Below the pieces are notes generated by a model. That model saw only the letters and a list, made by a program, of their open reading frames with translations, was not told the origin of the DNA and did not search any database. From contig QCIY01000002.1 of assembly GCA_003216415.1 (NCBI GenBank), positions 1 to 64,000 of the forward strand: a stretch of DNA of 64,000 nt, read 5' to 3'. A program made the position numbers and the translations under genes. Positions 9,926-18,964 of this stretch are shown here, one piece after another. Every line of letters begins with the position of its first letter. The stretch's first letter is position 1. Source of the stretch: Prochlorococcus sp. AG-402-O16. GTDB lineage: Bacteria > Cyanobacteriota > Cyanobacteriia > PCC-6307 > Cyanobiaceae.

Positions 9926-11095
9926 ATGAAAGAAAACAAGGGGGTATTTAACAATCTTTATAAAAATTTGATGACCCCTATACTAAAAAAAGACTCTGGA
10001 ATAGATGCCGAATATTTAACTAATTTATCTCTTAGCCTTCTATCATTCAGTTCAAGAAAATATAATTGGCCTATAGTTTCATCTATCCTAAAAAATCTAA
10101 ATGAAGAATTTTCTATAGTTGATCAAAGATTAACTCAGAATATATGTGGAATAAATTTTTGTAATCCAATTGGTTTAGCTGCGGGTTTTGACAAAAATGG
10201 AAATGCCGCAAATATATGGAAAGATTTTGGTTTTGGATTTGCTGAAGTAGGTACAGTAACTAAATTTGCTCAAAATGGTAATCCCAAACCAAGGTTGTTT
10301 AGATTAGCAGAAGAAGAGGCCGCATTAAATAGAATGGGTTTCAATAACAATGGTGCTGAAAATCTAGTTAAAAACTTTCTTGAACAAGGAATTGAGTTTA
10401 AAAAAAATAGGCAGAATATTTGTTTAGGGATAAATTTCGGCAAGTCTAAAATTACAGGTTTATCTCAAGCAAAAGATGATTATTTAACTTCTTTAAAATT
10501 ATTAATTCCATATTGTGATTACGCAGCAATAAATGTAAGTTCTCCAAATACTGAAGGACTGAGAAAGTTGCAAGATCCAATTCTTCTAAAAGAACTTCTT
10601 AAAGAAATTAAAAACTTACCTAATTGTCCACCATTATTTGTAAAAATTGCGCCAGATTTAAGCCTTAAAGGTATTGAAGATATTTGCGAATTAATAATCG
10701 AGGAAAACATCGATGGAATAATTGCTACTAACACCAGCATAGATAGATTAGGTCTTGAAAATAGAAAGATCAGGCAAACCGGATTATTACTTTCTCAAGA
10801 GAATGGAGGATTAAGTGGCAGGCCTCTACAAAAAAAAGCAAATCAAATAATAAAACATATTCATAATATTGATAAGAATATTACTTTAATTGGCGTTGGT
10901 GGAATCGATAGTCCTAAGTCAGCTTGGGAAAGAATTTGTTCTGGAGCATCATTAATTCAAATTTATACAGGATGGATATATAAGGGTCCACAATTAGTAC
11001 CCGAAATACTCACAGGAATTATAAAGCAACTTAATAACCATCAATTATCTAATATAAAAGATGCCATTGGATCAGATTTAGAATGGGTTGAATAA
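9926..11095 (+). CDS. pyrD: Dihydroorotate dehydrogenase (quinone), class 2
   Basis: 389 aa counted from ATG 9926. An earlier in-frame ATG at 9893 overlaps rnhA by 28 nt and would add a lysine/arginine-rich leader, so 9926 is preferred. It oxidises dihydroorotate to orotate in pyrimidine synthesis, passing electrons to membrane quinone. Class 2 features are the N-terminal extension, GLAAGFDKNGNAA (FMN region), GTVTKFAQNGNPKPRLFRL, the catalytic serine region NVSSPNTEGLR, and the C-terminal FMN phosphate loop LIGVGGIDSPKSAWERI. Confidence 0.96.
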   Translation: MKENKGVFNNLYKNLMTPILKKDSGIDAEYLTNLSLSLLSFSSRKYNWPIVSSILKNLNEEFSIVDQRLTQNICGINFCNPIGLAAGFDKNGNAANIWKDFGFGFAEVGTVTKFAQNGNPKPRLFRLAEEEAALNRMGFNNNGAENLVKNFLEQGIEFKKNRQNICLGINFGKSKITGLSQAKDDYLTSLKLLIPYCDYAAINVSSPNTEGLRKLQDPILLKELLKEIKNLPNCPPLFVKIAPDLSLKGIEDICELIIEENIDGIIATNTSIDRLGLENRKIRQTGLLLSQENGGLSGRPLQKKANQIIKHIHNIDKNITLIGVGGIDSPKSAWERICSGASLIQIYTGWIYKGPQLVPEILTGIIKQLNNHQLSNIKDAIGSDLEWVE

Positions 11096-11111
11096 AATTA
11101 GAAAATGAATA

Positions 11112-12236
11112 ATGAATAAATCGGAACCAAATAATTACTCAACTTTAGCCATGCAAATATCAAACTTAAAGCATGGAGGAAATGTATATGCAAAGGCCAA
11201 AAAATTAAATTTATTACCCTCTGAAATCATTGATGCAAGTGCCTCATTAGTGCCTTTTGATCCTCCTCAAATACTAATAGATTCATTAAATGCGGAAATT
11301 AAGAATCTTGGATTTAGATATTACCCTGAAAGAAACTTGAGTGATTTAAAAGAAATAATCGGGAAATTTCATGGGATAGATCCAGACAATATATTACCTG
11401 GAAATGGAGCTTCTGAGCTAATAACATGGGCAGGTTATGAAGCATCCAAATTTGGAATTAGTTGTATTCCTGCTCCATGCTTTGTTGATTATGAAAGATC
11501 CTTAAATTGTTGGAATAGTAATTTTATACATTGCGAATTACCAAAAAAATGGAGTAATATTTTTCCTCAATCATTTCCGCTTCGACCTAAATGTGATGTT
11601 ATTTGGATAACAAATCCACATAACCCCACTGGACAATTATGGGATAAGAATTCATTAGAGGAAATTGTAAAAAAGTATAAATTAGTTATCTGTGATGAGG
11701 CTTTCTTATCGATAACACCAAATGGAGACAAAGAATCTTTAATACCATTAACTCAAAAATATGATAATTTGTTAGTCTTGAGAAGCTTGACCAAAATCTT
11801 TAATATTCCTGGGCTTAGATTAGGTTACGTTATTGGCTCATCAAAAAAACTTAATCAATGGAACATTAATAGAGATCCTTGGCCTTTAAATTCCTTTGCT
11901 ATTAAAGCAGGAATTGAACTACTAAGTAATAAGAAATTCTATGAAAAATGGACAAGACAGATTCACAGCTGGATAAATATTGAAAAAAAGAGAGTATTTG
12001 AAAAATTATCAAAAATAGAGAACCTTAAAGTTCATAACTCCTCAACCAACTTTTTTTTAATAGAAAGTAAAACATCCTTGTCGCCAAATATAAAATACTT
12101 AGAAAATAAGGGAATATTGCTTAGAGAATGTACTTCATTTAGATTTCTGGACGAAAAATGGGCAAGAATAAGTTTGCAGAGTAGGAAAAATAACACTCTT
12201 TTATATAAAGAAATTCAGAATTCCTTTAAAAAATAA
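11112..12236 (+). CDS. cobC: Class I aminotransferase-fold protein, probable threonine-phosphate decarboxylase (CobC/CobD-like)
   Basis: 374 aa, PLP-dependent fold type I. The N-terminus LKHGGNVYAKAKKLNLLPSEI followed by DASASLVPFDPP is the pattern of CobD/CobC enzymes, which make aminopropanol phosphate for the cobamide side chain. Other motifs are WITNPHNPTGQLWD, CDEAFLSI (Asp to the pyridine nitrogen) and the PLP lysine in RSLTKIFNIPGLRLGYV. Histidinol-phosphate aminotransferase is the alternative, but a better HisC candidate lies at 25972. It overlaps convergent murG by 22 nt. Confidence 0.75.
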   Translation: MNKSEPNNYSTLAMQISNLKHGGNVYAKAKKLNLLPSEIIDASASLVPFDPPQILIDSLNAEIKNLGFRYYPERNLSDLKEIIGKFHGIDPDNILPGNGASELITWAGYEASKFGISCIPAPCFVDYERSLNCWNSNFIHCELPKKWSNIFPQSFPLRPKCDVIWITNPHNPTGQLWDKNSLEEIVKKYKLVICDEAFLSITPNGDKESLIPLTQKYDNLLVLRSLTKIFNIPGLRLGYVIGSSKKLNQWNINRDPWPLNSFAIKAGIELLSNKKFYEKWTRQIHSWINIEKKRVFEKLSKIENLKVHNSSTNFFLIESKTSLSPNIKYLENKGILLRECTSFRFLDEKWARISLQSRKNNTLLYKEIQNSFKK

Positions 12237-13306
12237 TTAATAAATTTTTTAATCTCACGTTTAGATTTAATTTTATTATTATTTTCCATGTTCTTCTTCA
12301 TAAGATCTAATATTTCATAATGATTTTTTCCCTTTTTTGATTTTATTTTAAAAATTCTTTCTATAGTTTCTTCAAAAACTTCTTTAGAAATTTTATTTTG
12401 ATTAATTAAAACTGAGCCTCCAATTTCAGCAAGAATCATTGCATTTTTCTCCTGATGATTATTTTTAGAATCTGGATATGGAATTAAAATTGAAGGTTTT
12501 TCAGTCTCTATTAGTTCATTGATTGTTCCTGCACCAGATCTCGATATTACAAGATCACAGTTTTGCATTAAAGCTGCTATTTCATTAGTAAATTTCTTTT
12601 GAATATAATTTTTGGAGTTTTTTAGATGAAAAGGGTGTTGATTAGATTCGCCAATAATATGTACTATCCGAAAATCTTTTTTTATTAAAAATTCAAGAGA
12701 TTCATAAAGAATTTGATTTATAGCTTTTGCTCCTTGACTACCTCCCATGACAATCAAAAGAGGTCCATTTCCTTTTGGAACCCATTCTGGCAAAACATTA
12801 AATTTATAGAATTGCTCTCTTAAAGGTGTTCCAGTGAAAATAGTTGTACAGTTTTTTAAATAAGAATTTGTTTTCTTAAATCCTAAAAGAACAAAGTTAC
12901 ATAAAAAACCAAAATATTTCGTGACCATTCCTGGAATTACATTTGATTCATGAATAATGATAGGTATCCTGAGAAGTTTTGAAGCAACAATAGTAGGTGC
13001 TGATATATAACCGCCAGTCGTAAAAACTAAGTTAATTTTTTTTTCTTTTAAGATCCTAATTATTTGGAAAGTTGACATTAAAATTTCTATATATTGATAA
13101 AACAAAAAAATATTGTTTCTTGGTGTCTTTATATTCAAAGTCCTCAAATTATATTTTTTGGGAATAAAATCTGCATCAAGTCTTTGACAAACACCCAACC
13201 AATGAATATTCCATTCATCTTCCACCTCTTTAGAAACTGCTAACGCAGGGAAAATATGCCCCCCTGTCCCACTGGCTGCGACTAATAAATTATTTTTTTT
13301 AGACAT
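12215..13306 (-). CDS. murG: UDP-GlcNAc:lipid I N-acetylglucosaminyltransferase MurG
   Basis: 363 aa. It converts lipid I to lipid II on the inner face of the plasma membrane during peptidoglycan synthesis. GT28 motifs are ASGTGGHIFPALAV (glycine-rich loop 1), HESNVIPGMVTK, VMGGSQGAKAIN (loop 3) and SRSGAGTINELIE, followed by KPSILIPYPDS and HQEKNA. It is divergent from the exported unknown at 13339 with only 32 nt between starts. Confidence 0.97.
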   Translation of the reverse strand: MSKKNNLLVAASGTGGHIFPALAVSKEVEDEWNIHWLGVCQRLDADFIPKKYNLRTLNIKTPRNNIFLFYQYIEILMSTFQIIRILKEKKINLVFTTGGYISAPTIVASKLLRIPIIIHESNVIPGMVTKYFGFLCNFVLLGFKKTNSYLKNCTTIFTGTPLREQFYKFNVLPEWVPKGNGPLLIVMGGSQGAKAINQILYESLEFLIKKDFRIVHIIGESNQHPFHLKNSKNYIQKKFTNEIAALMQNCDLVISRSGAGTINELIETEKPSILIPYPDSKNNHQEKNAMILAEIGGSVLINQNKISKEVFEETIERIFKIKSKKGKNHYEILDLMKKNMENNNKIKSKREIKKFINYFLKEF

Positions 13307-13338
13307 AAAAACTTAAATTAGTAGAATAAAAATAACCA

Positions 13339-14073
13339 ATGCTTAATATGTTTAATTTAAAGTTATTCAAAAATATAGGATTTCTTCTCTACTTATTTGT
13401 TTATCTTATTATTCCCTATTCAGCAATAACGCAAACTTTAAAAGGTGATTTTATAAGAAATCTAGAAAACTCTTTAAATGCAAGAGATTTAGAATTCATT
13501 AGAAAATATTTAAGAAATGAAGAAAGCCAAAATATACCAAAACAATTTTCAAAGATTATTAATGATTTCCCTAACAGCAAATGGAAGATCAAAAGATTAA
13601 AATCTAATATTCTAAATGAAGATATTTTGCGAATAAAAGTTTCTGGGGAAAAAATAGTTAATGGAGATTTATATAAACTTGAATCCAATTTTGATTATTT
13701 ATTTTCAATCTTAAATGGGAAAATAGATGAAGGTATTATCAAAAATTTATTCACAACTATAAGAAATGATAATAAAAAGATAGATATTAGTTTTAAAATT
13801 CCTGATAGAGTTCTTACTGGTTCAAAATATGATATCGATATAATTCTAAATAAGCCTCTTGAAGAAGTTATTATTGCTGGAGCTATAAAACCTCATCAAG
13901 TTAATTCATTATTTGATCAAGAAATATTATTGGAGCCGTTGGTGTCTGGAGGGATTTTTAAAATAACAAGAGCCCCTTCAAAACCAGGTATACAAATTTG
14001 GTCAGGAATCATAGCTCACCCTGAGGGAATGATTACTTTCACAAAGAGCATTGAAATTGTTGATGAGATATAG
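13339..14073 (+). CDS. Exported protein of unknown function
   Basis: 244 aa, not recognised. An N-terminal hydrophobic segment (about 11-27, IGFLLYLFVYLIIPYSA) followed by a polar AITQT region looks like a signal peptide or anchor. An ATG three codons in (13348) is an alternative start. Residues about 35-145 read as an alpha/beta region starting with LENSLNARDLEFIRKYL. The C-terminal 90 residues (SFKIPDRVLTGSKYDIDIIL to TFTKSIEIVDEI) are strand-rich and could be an immunoglobulin-like fold. It ends 1 nt before the 3' end of convergent pgk. Function not assigned. Confidence 0.7.
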   Translation: MLNMFNLKLFKNIGFLLYLFVYLIIPYSAITQTLKGDFIRNLENSLNARDLEFIRKYLRNEESQNIPKQFSKIINDFPNSKWKIKRLKSNILNEDILRIKVSGEKIVNGDLYKLESNFDYLFSILNGKIDEGIIKNLFTTIRNDNKKIDISFKIPDRVLTGSKYDIDIILNKPLEEVIIAGAIKPHQVNSLFDQEILLEPLVSGGIFKITRAPSKPGIQIWSGIIAHPEGMITFTKSIEIVDEI

Positions 14074-14074
14074 C

Positions 14075-15283
14075 CTAAGCGTCGTTTAACGCAGCTACAC
14101 CTGGTAAGGTTTTACCTTCTAAAAGTTCCAAACTTGCGCCACCTCCAGTAGATATATGAGACATTTTCTCTGCTAATCCTGCTTTCTCTACTGCTGCGAC
14201 TGAATCTCCACCACCAATTATTGTACAAACTTCAGAAAAAGCACTTAAGTCCGCAAGAGTCGTAGCTATTGCATTTGTACCGTCTGCAAATTTATCAAAT
14301 TCGAAAACTCCCATTGGACCATTCCAAATAATTGTCTTACATTCTGCAAGAGCATTCTGAAAAACTTTAATGGAATCTGGACCAATATCGAGACCCATCC
14401 AATTCCCACTAATTGAATCAATTTGAGATATTTTACTATTGGCGTCCGGAGAAAATTCATCAGCTAAAACAACATCAGTAGGTAATAAAAATTCTACTCC
14501 TTTTGCTTTTGCTTTTGCTTCTAAATCTTTAGCAAGCTCGAGTTTATCTTCTTCTACAAGGCTCTTTCCAACATCTAAACCTCTAGCTTTATAAAAAGTG
14601 AAAATCATACCTCCACCAATCATGATTTTGTCACACTTATCTAGTAAAGAATCAAGTACTCCTATTTTGCTACTAACCTTTGATCCTCCAACTATTGCTG
14701 CCAATGGACGCTTTGGGGAATCTATTGCTCCTTGTAAGTATTTCAATTCTTTTTCTAGAAGGAATCCAGCTACTGAGGGACTTAAATAATTAGTAACACC
14801 CTGAGTTGAAGCATGAGCTCTATGAGCAGCACCGAAAGCATCATTTACATACATATCTGCATGGGATGCTAATTTTTTAGCAAACTCCAGGTCGTTCTTT
14901 TCCTCTTCACCAAAAAAACGAACATTTTCAAGTAAAAGAACATCTCCATTAGATAAGCTATTTGATTGTGCAACTGCTTCATCACCAATACAACTGTTAG
15001 TAAGAGCAACATTTTGCCCCAACAATTCACTTAATCTTGCTGCTACTGGAGTTAATCTCATTTTTTCATTTACCTGACCCTTTGGTCTACCAAAATGAGC
15101 AGCTAAAATAACTTTTGCAGAATGATTAATAAGATATTCAATCGTTGGGATCGCTGCACGAATACGCGTATCATCGGTTATTTGGCCATCTTCATTTAAT
15201 GGAACATTAAAATCTACTCTTACAAGAACTTTTTTTCCTTCTAAATTTGTCTTATCAAGACTGGAAAGAGATAATTTTGACAT
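14075..15283 (-). CDS. pgk: Phosphoglycerate kinase
   Basis: 402 aa. It interconverts 1,3-bisphosphoglycerate and 3-phosphoglycerate; in cyanobacteria it serves both the Calvin cycle and glycolysis. Motifs are [23 protein letters not shown]-type substrate loop (about 18-40), [31 protein letters not shown], the hinge and nucleotide region [12 protein letters not shown], and [13 protein letters not shown] near the C-terminus. A possible NtcA-type promoter lies upstream (15317-15359). Confidence 0.98.
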   Translation of the reverse strand: MSKLSLSSLDKTNLEGKKVLVRVDFNVPLNEDGQITDDTRIRAAIPTIEYLINHSAKVILAAHFGRPKGQVNEKMRLTPVAARLSELLGQNVALTNSCIGDEAVAQSNSLSNGDVLLLENVRFFGEEEKNDLEFAKKLASHADMYVNDAFGAAHRAHASTQGVTNYLSPSVAGFLLEKELKYLQGAIDSPKRPLAAIVGGSKVSSKIGVLDSLLDKCDKIMIGGGMIFTFYKARGLDVGKSLVEEDKLELAKDLEAKAKAKGVEFLLPTDVVLADEFSPDANSKISQIDSISGNWMGLDIGPDSIKVFQNALAECKTIIWNGPMGVFEFDKFADGTNAIATTLADLSAFSEVCTIIGGGDSVAAVEKAGLAEKMSHISTGGGASLELLEGKTLPGVAALNDA

Positions 15284-15495
15284 TAAATAAGCTTAATTTT
15301 TAATCTTAAGACCCTAACGTTAATTTGTGCTTATTGGGTTAAAAAGTAGCTACTGTTACCTATGCCTTAATAAATTTTAAGAATTAACGATTATAGAAAT
15401 TTTTAGTCATTAAATTTATACTAAACTTTAGAAGTAAATACTTTTGAGACTTATAAAAACTAAAAGGAATACAAAATTTTATTTGATTTATTGAA
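15284..15495. promoter_or_regulatory. Divergent pgk/rbgA promoter region with NtcA-like site
   Basis: This 212-nt non-coding spacer holds, reading toward pgk on the minus strand, GTA-N8-TAC at 15359-15346, a 23-nt gap, then TAACGT (TAN3T) at 15322-15317. That is the layout of NtcA-activated class II promoters, and it predicts an mRNA start near 15310, about 27 nt before pgk. A separate minus-strand TATAAT lies at 15395-15390. Toward rbgA there is TATACT at 15417-15422. No RNA gene was seen. Confidence 0.45.
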
Positions 15496-16368
15496 GTGGA
15501 CATACCCAAAATTCAATGGTACCCAGGCCATATCGCAAAAGCAGAAAAGAAATTATCTGAAGTTATCAATAAAGTAGATTTAGTTATAGAAGTTAGAGAT
15601 GCACGAATTCCTTTATCAACAGGACATCCACACTTAAATAAATGGATAAATAATAAAAAACATATTCTTGTTATTAACAGATCAGACATGATCTCCCCTA
15701 ATACAATCAATAGTTGGAATAAATGGTTTAATGCTAAAGATCAATATCCTCTTTGGTGTGATGCTAAAAGAGGAATTGGTATTAAAGAAATTTGTAAGTC
15801 AGCCAAAGATTCTAGGTCGTCAATCGACGACAAAAGACTCTCTAGAGGAATGCGAATTAGGCCAATTAGAGCCCTTACACTTGGTTTCCCAAACGTAGGA
15901 AAGTCAGCATTAATTAATAGAATTGCAAAAAAAAGAGTTGTAGATAGCGCTAGGAAAGCAGGCGTGACTCGTAATTTAAGATGGATAAAATTAGAAAGTG
16001 GTATTGATCTGCTAGATGCTCCTGGTGTTATACCTCCAAATTTAGAAGATCAAAAATCAGCACTTAATCTTGCACTGTGTGACGATATTGGTGAAGCTGC
16101 TTATGAAATAGAGAGTGTCGCAATTGGATTTATCAAAATTATATCCACTCTCAACAAAGATAAAAATGCGAATATCTCAGTTAAACAAATATCTAATAGA
16201 TATGGAGTTGATATTGCAAAAGGCTTTAAGAGTCCTTCTGCTTGGATAGACGAAGCAGCATCAAAACATACCTCAGGCGATAAAAGGAGAATGTCTCATA
16301 AGTTATTGGAAGATTATAGAAATCAAATGCTGGGTAAAATTGCTTTAGAAGTCCCACTATGGAATTAA
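15496..16368 (+). CDS. rbgA: Ribosome biogenesis GTPase RbgA/YlqF
   Basis: 290 aa with the circularly permuted GTPase order: G4-like INRSDM (about 56), G5 region CDAKRG, G1 GFPNVGKSALIN (about 131), switch I with AGVTRNLRW, then G3 DAPGV (about 174). The N-terminus IQWYPGHIAKAEKKL is diagnostic of the family, which assists late 50S assembly. The start is GTG at 15496. It overlaps the next gene by 10 nt, which implies coupled translation with the RluD-type pseudouridine synthase. Confidence 0.93.
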   Translation: MDIPKIQWYPGHIAKAEKKLSEVINKVDLVIEVRDARIPLSTGHPHLNKWINNKKHILVINRSDMISPNTINSWNKWFNAKDQYPLWCDAKRGIGIKEICKSAKDSRSSIDDKRLSRGMRIRPIRALTLGFPNVGKSALINRIAKKRVVDSARKAGVTRNLRWIKLESGIDLLDAPGVIPPNLEDQKSALNLALCDDIGEAAYEIESVAIGFIKIISTLNKDKNANISVKQISNRYGVDIAKGFKSPSAWIDEAASKHTSGDKRRMSHKLLEDYRNQMLGKIALEVPLWN

Positions 16369-17318
16369 ATAATCAAAATTCCTTCGGCATTGGAGAAGGT
16401 GAGCTTATAGAAATTATTTATGAGCTACCTCTTCCTATGAGGCTAGACAGATGGTTGGTAAGTAAAAGGCCAGAACAAAGTAGAGCAAGGATTCAACATT
16501 TTATAAATTCAGGTTTAGTACTTGTAAACTATAAGACCGCGAAAGCAAAAACCCCATTGAAAGAGGGCGACAATGTTCAAATATGGATGCCTCCTCCGGA
16601 ACCTCTTATTTATTTGAAACCTGAAAAAATGGATTTAAATATCCTTTTTGAAGACGAGCATATCATAGTAATCAATAAACAATCAGGACTAATTGTTCAT
16701 CCAGCCCCTGGACACAAATCAGGCACTTTAGTGAATGGATTACTTTTTCACTGTAAAGATCTACCTGGAATTAATGGGAAACTAAGACCTGGTATAGTTC
16801 ACAGATTAGACAAAGATACCTCCGGATGTATGGTGGTTGCAAAAAGCCAAGAGGCATTAGTAAATCTCCAGAAACAAATTAAAGAAAAAATAGCATCACG
16901 CGAATATATTGCAGTAATTCATGGAGTACCTAATTCTGAAGAAGGCCAAATAGTGGGACACATTGGCAGAGATAAATTAAATAGATTGAAATATAAAGTA
17001 GTTGAAGAAAGTTCAGGAAGGTATGCCTGTACCTATTGGAAATTAGAAGAAAGATTTGGCAATTACTCATTAATGAATTTCAAACTAGATACGGGGCGAA
17101 CGCATCAAATAAGAGTTCATTGCGCTCACATTAATCATCCAATTGTGGGTGATCCGTTATATGGAAGATGTAAAAAACTACCATGTAAATTAGATGGTCA
17201 AGCTTTACACGCCATTAAGCTTGGACTTATACATCCAATAAATGGTAAAGAAATGATATTTGAATCAGAATTACCATTAGATTTTCAAAAATTACTAAGT
17301 GTTCTTAAAGTTAAATAA
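16359..17318 (+). CDS. rluD: RluD-family 23S rRNA pseudouridine synthase
   Basis: 319 aa. An N-terminal S4 RNA-binding domain (MRLDRWLVSKRPEQSRARIQ to LKEGDNVQIW, about 27-80) is followed by the RluA/RluD catalytic domain with the motif GIVHRLDKDTSG (catalytic Asp in HRLDKDTSG, about 150) and TGRTHQIRVHCAHINHPIVGD in two adjacent segments. It probably modifies helix 69 or related 23S sites; the exact uridine cannot be read from sequence. It overlaps rbgA at its start and the convergent ABC gene by 8 nt at its end. Confidence 0.85.
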   Translation: MELNNQNSFGIGEGELIEIIYELPLPMRLDRWLVSKRPEQSRARIQHFINSGLVLVNYKTAKAKTPLKEGDNVQIWMPPPEPLIYLKPEKMDLNILFEDEHIIVINKQSGLIVHPAPGHKSGTLVNGLLFHCKDLPGINGKLRPGIVHRLDKDTSGCMVVAKSQEALVNLQKQIKEKIASREYIAVIHGVPNSEEGQIVGHIGRDKLNRLKYKVVEESSGRYACTYWKLEERFGNYSLMNFKLDTGRTHQIRVHCAHINHPIVGDPLYGRCKKLPCKLDGQALHAIKLGLIHPINGKEMIFESELPLDFQKLLSVLKVK

Positions 17319-18909
17319 GATTTAAAGAGGAATTTAGAAGAGATTTTGTATACGTGTTTTGAGTTTTAGTGAATATTGTAGAACTTTCTCCTTCATCAAC
17401 TATCTTTCCGTTATTCATAACTAGCAACCTATCACAAAATCTTTTAGCAATGCCTAAATCATGAGTAATAAAGATAATCGTTAAATTCATTTTTTCTTGC
17501 AAGACTCTAAGTAATTCAAGAATTTCTATTTTTACTGAAGCATCCAACATATTTACGCTCTCATCACAAATCAAAATTTTTGGTTTCAACAATAGCGCTC
17601 TGGCCAATGAAATTCTTTGCAATTGACCACCAGATAATTGGCTAGGATAAGAATTAAAAAAATCATTATTTAAGGGAAGATTTAAATTTCTTAACATTAA
17701 TTTTATTTCATTTTCGATTTTTCTTTTATCTGAAATTTTTTGAATAAAAAATATATCTTCCAAAATATTTTTAATTGTCATTTTCGGATTCAAACTTGAA
17801 AAAGGATCTTGAAAAATAATTTGCACATTATTCTTCTTTTTAAAAGATTTATTTTTTTTGGATGCATTATTTTTATCATAAATTTTGATTTCACCACCTC
17901 TTACTTTAAGAAGTCCAATTAAAGCCCTACATAATGTACTTTTACCGCTCCCTGAAGAACCAACTATTCCAAGAGTCTCATTCTGATATAACTTGAAACT
18001 AACTTCATTTAAAGCCTTATTCCATTTATTAATGAAGATTGAAGAATTTAATTTATACCAATGTCTTAAGTTATTAACCTCTAGAACGACCTCATCTCTA
18101 ACATTATTTTTAGTATTTGGTTCTAATACTATTTTTGAGGCTTTTACTAACTTTGTCCCAATATCTGATTTTGGTGATTGAAAAATATCTAATATATTTC
18201 CTTTTTCAACAATCGATCCTTTTTCAATAATTGCAACTTTTTTACACCACTTTGCTGCAAGATTAATATCGTGACTAATTAAAATTAAAGTAGTATCGAA
18301 TTCATTACATAACTGAATTATTTCTTGCATAATTTCAAAACTTGTTTTGGTATCTAAGCTTGTTGTAGGTTCATCAGCTATTAATAATTTAGGTTTTAAA
18401 GCAAGAGCCATTGCTATAGAAACTCTCTGTCTCATTCCACCGCTAAATTGATGAGGGAAAGAATCAAGTCTGCTCTCTTCAATTCCTACTTTTTGAAAAA
18501 CTTCTTTTACTAATTTCTTAATAATTACAGATGATTTAGTTTGATCATGAGTTTTAAATAATTCATACAAATGATCCCCAACTGTCATTAGTGGATTAAG
18601 TTTTTTTATGGAATCTTGATAGATAAATCCAAAATTTTTTCTTCTAAATAATTGTGCTTCTTTATTATTAATTTTCCTTGGATCTAGACTAGAAATAGAT
18701 AAATACCCTTTAGAAATGGCCTTTTCAGGTAATATATTTACTAATGTTTTTGCAAAAGTCGTCTTTCCACATCCAGAGGGTCCTATTATTGCCAAATGTT
18801 CTCCTTTATCTATTTCTAAATTAAAATTTTTGATAATAGGTTTCTGTTTTAAACCATATTTAACAGTAAGATTTTCAACTACAAGAATTTTTTCTTTATT
18901 TATTTTCAT
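17311..18909 (-). CDS. ABC transporter protein with two fused ATPase domains (oligopeptide/dipeptide type)
   Basis: 532 aa from ATG 18909. A longer frame from 19017 would overlap the divergent relA gene by 53 nt and adds a sequence unlike the family, so it is rejected. Domain 1 has Walker A GPSGCGKTTF (about 42), signature FSGGMRQRV and Walker B LLIADEPTTSLD. Domain 2 has GSSGSGKSTL (about 322), LSGGQLQRIS and LICDESVNMLD, where the usual DEP is DES. Fused DppD-DppF/YejF-like proteins energise peptide or nickel uptake. No permease or binding protein gene is adjacent. Confidence 0.85.
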   Translation of the reverse strand: MKINKEKILVVENLTVKYGLKQKPIIKNFNLEIDKGEHLAIIGPSGCGKTTFAKTLVNILPEKAISKGYLSISSLDPRKINNKEAQLFRRKNFGFIYQDSIKKLNPLMTVGDHLYELFKTHDQTKSSVIIKKLVKEVFQKVGIEESRLDSFPHQFSGGMRQRVSIAMALALKPKLLIADEPTTSLDTKTSFEIMQEIIQLCNEFDTTLILISHDINLAAKWCKKVAIIEKGSIVEKGNILDIFQSPKSDIGTKLVKASKIVLEPNTKNNVRDEVVLEVNNLRHWYKLNSSIFINKWNKALNEVSFKLYQNETLGIVGSSGSGKSTLCRALIGLLKVRGGEIKIYDKNNASKKNKSFKKKNNVQIIFQDPFSSLNPKMTIKNILEDIFFIQKISDKRKIENEIKLMLRNLNLPLNNDFFNSYPSQLSGGQLQRISLARALLLKPKILICDESVNMLDASVKIEILELLRVLQEKMNLTIIFITHDLGIAKRFCDRLLVMNNGKIVDEGESSTIFTKTQNTYTKSLLNSSLNLI

Positions 18910-18964
18910 GATTTTATAGCAAATTTTCCTAGACCTAAATAAAATAAATCTAAAGCAATATAAA

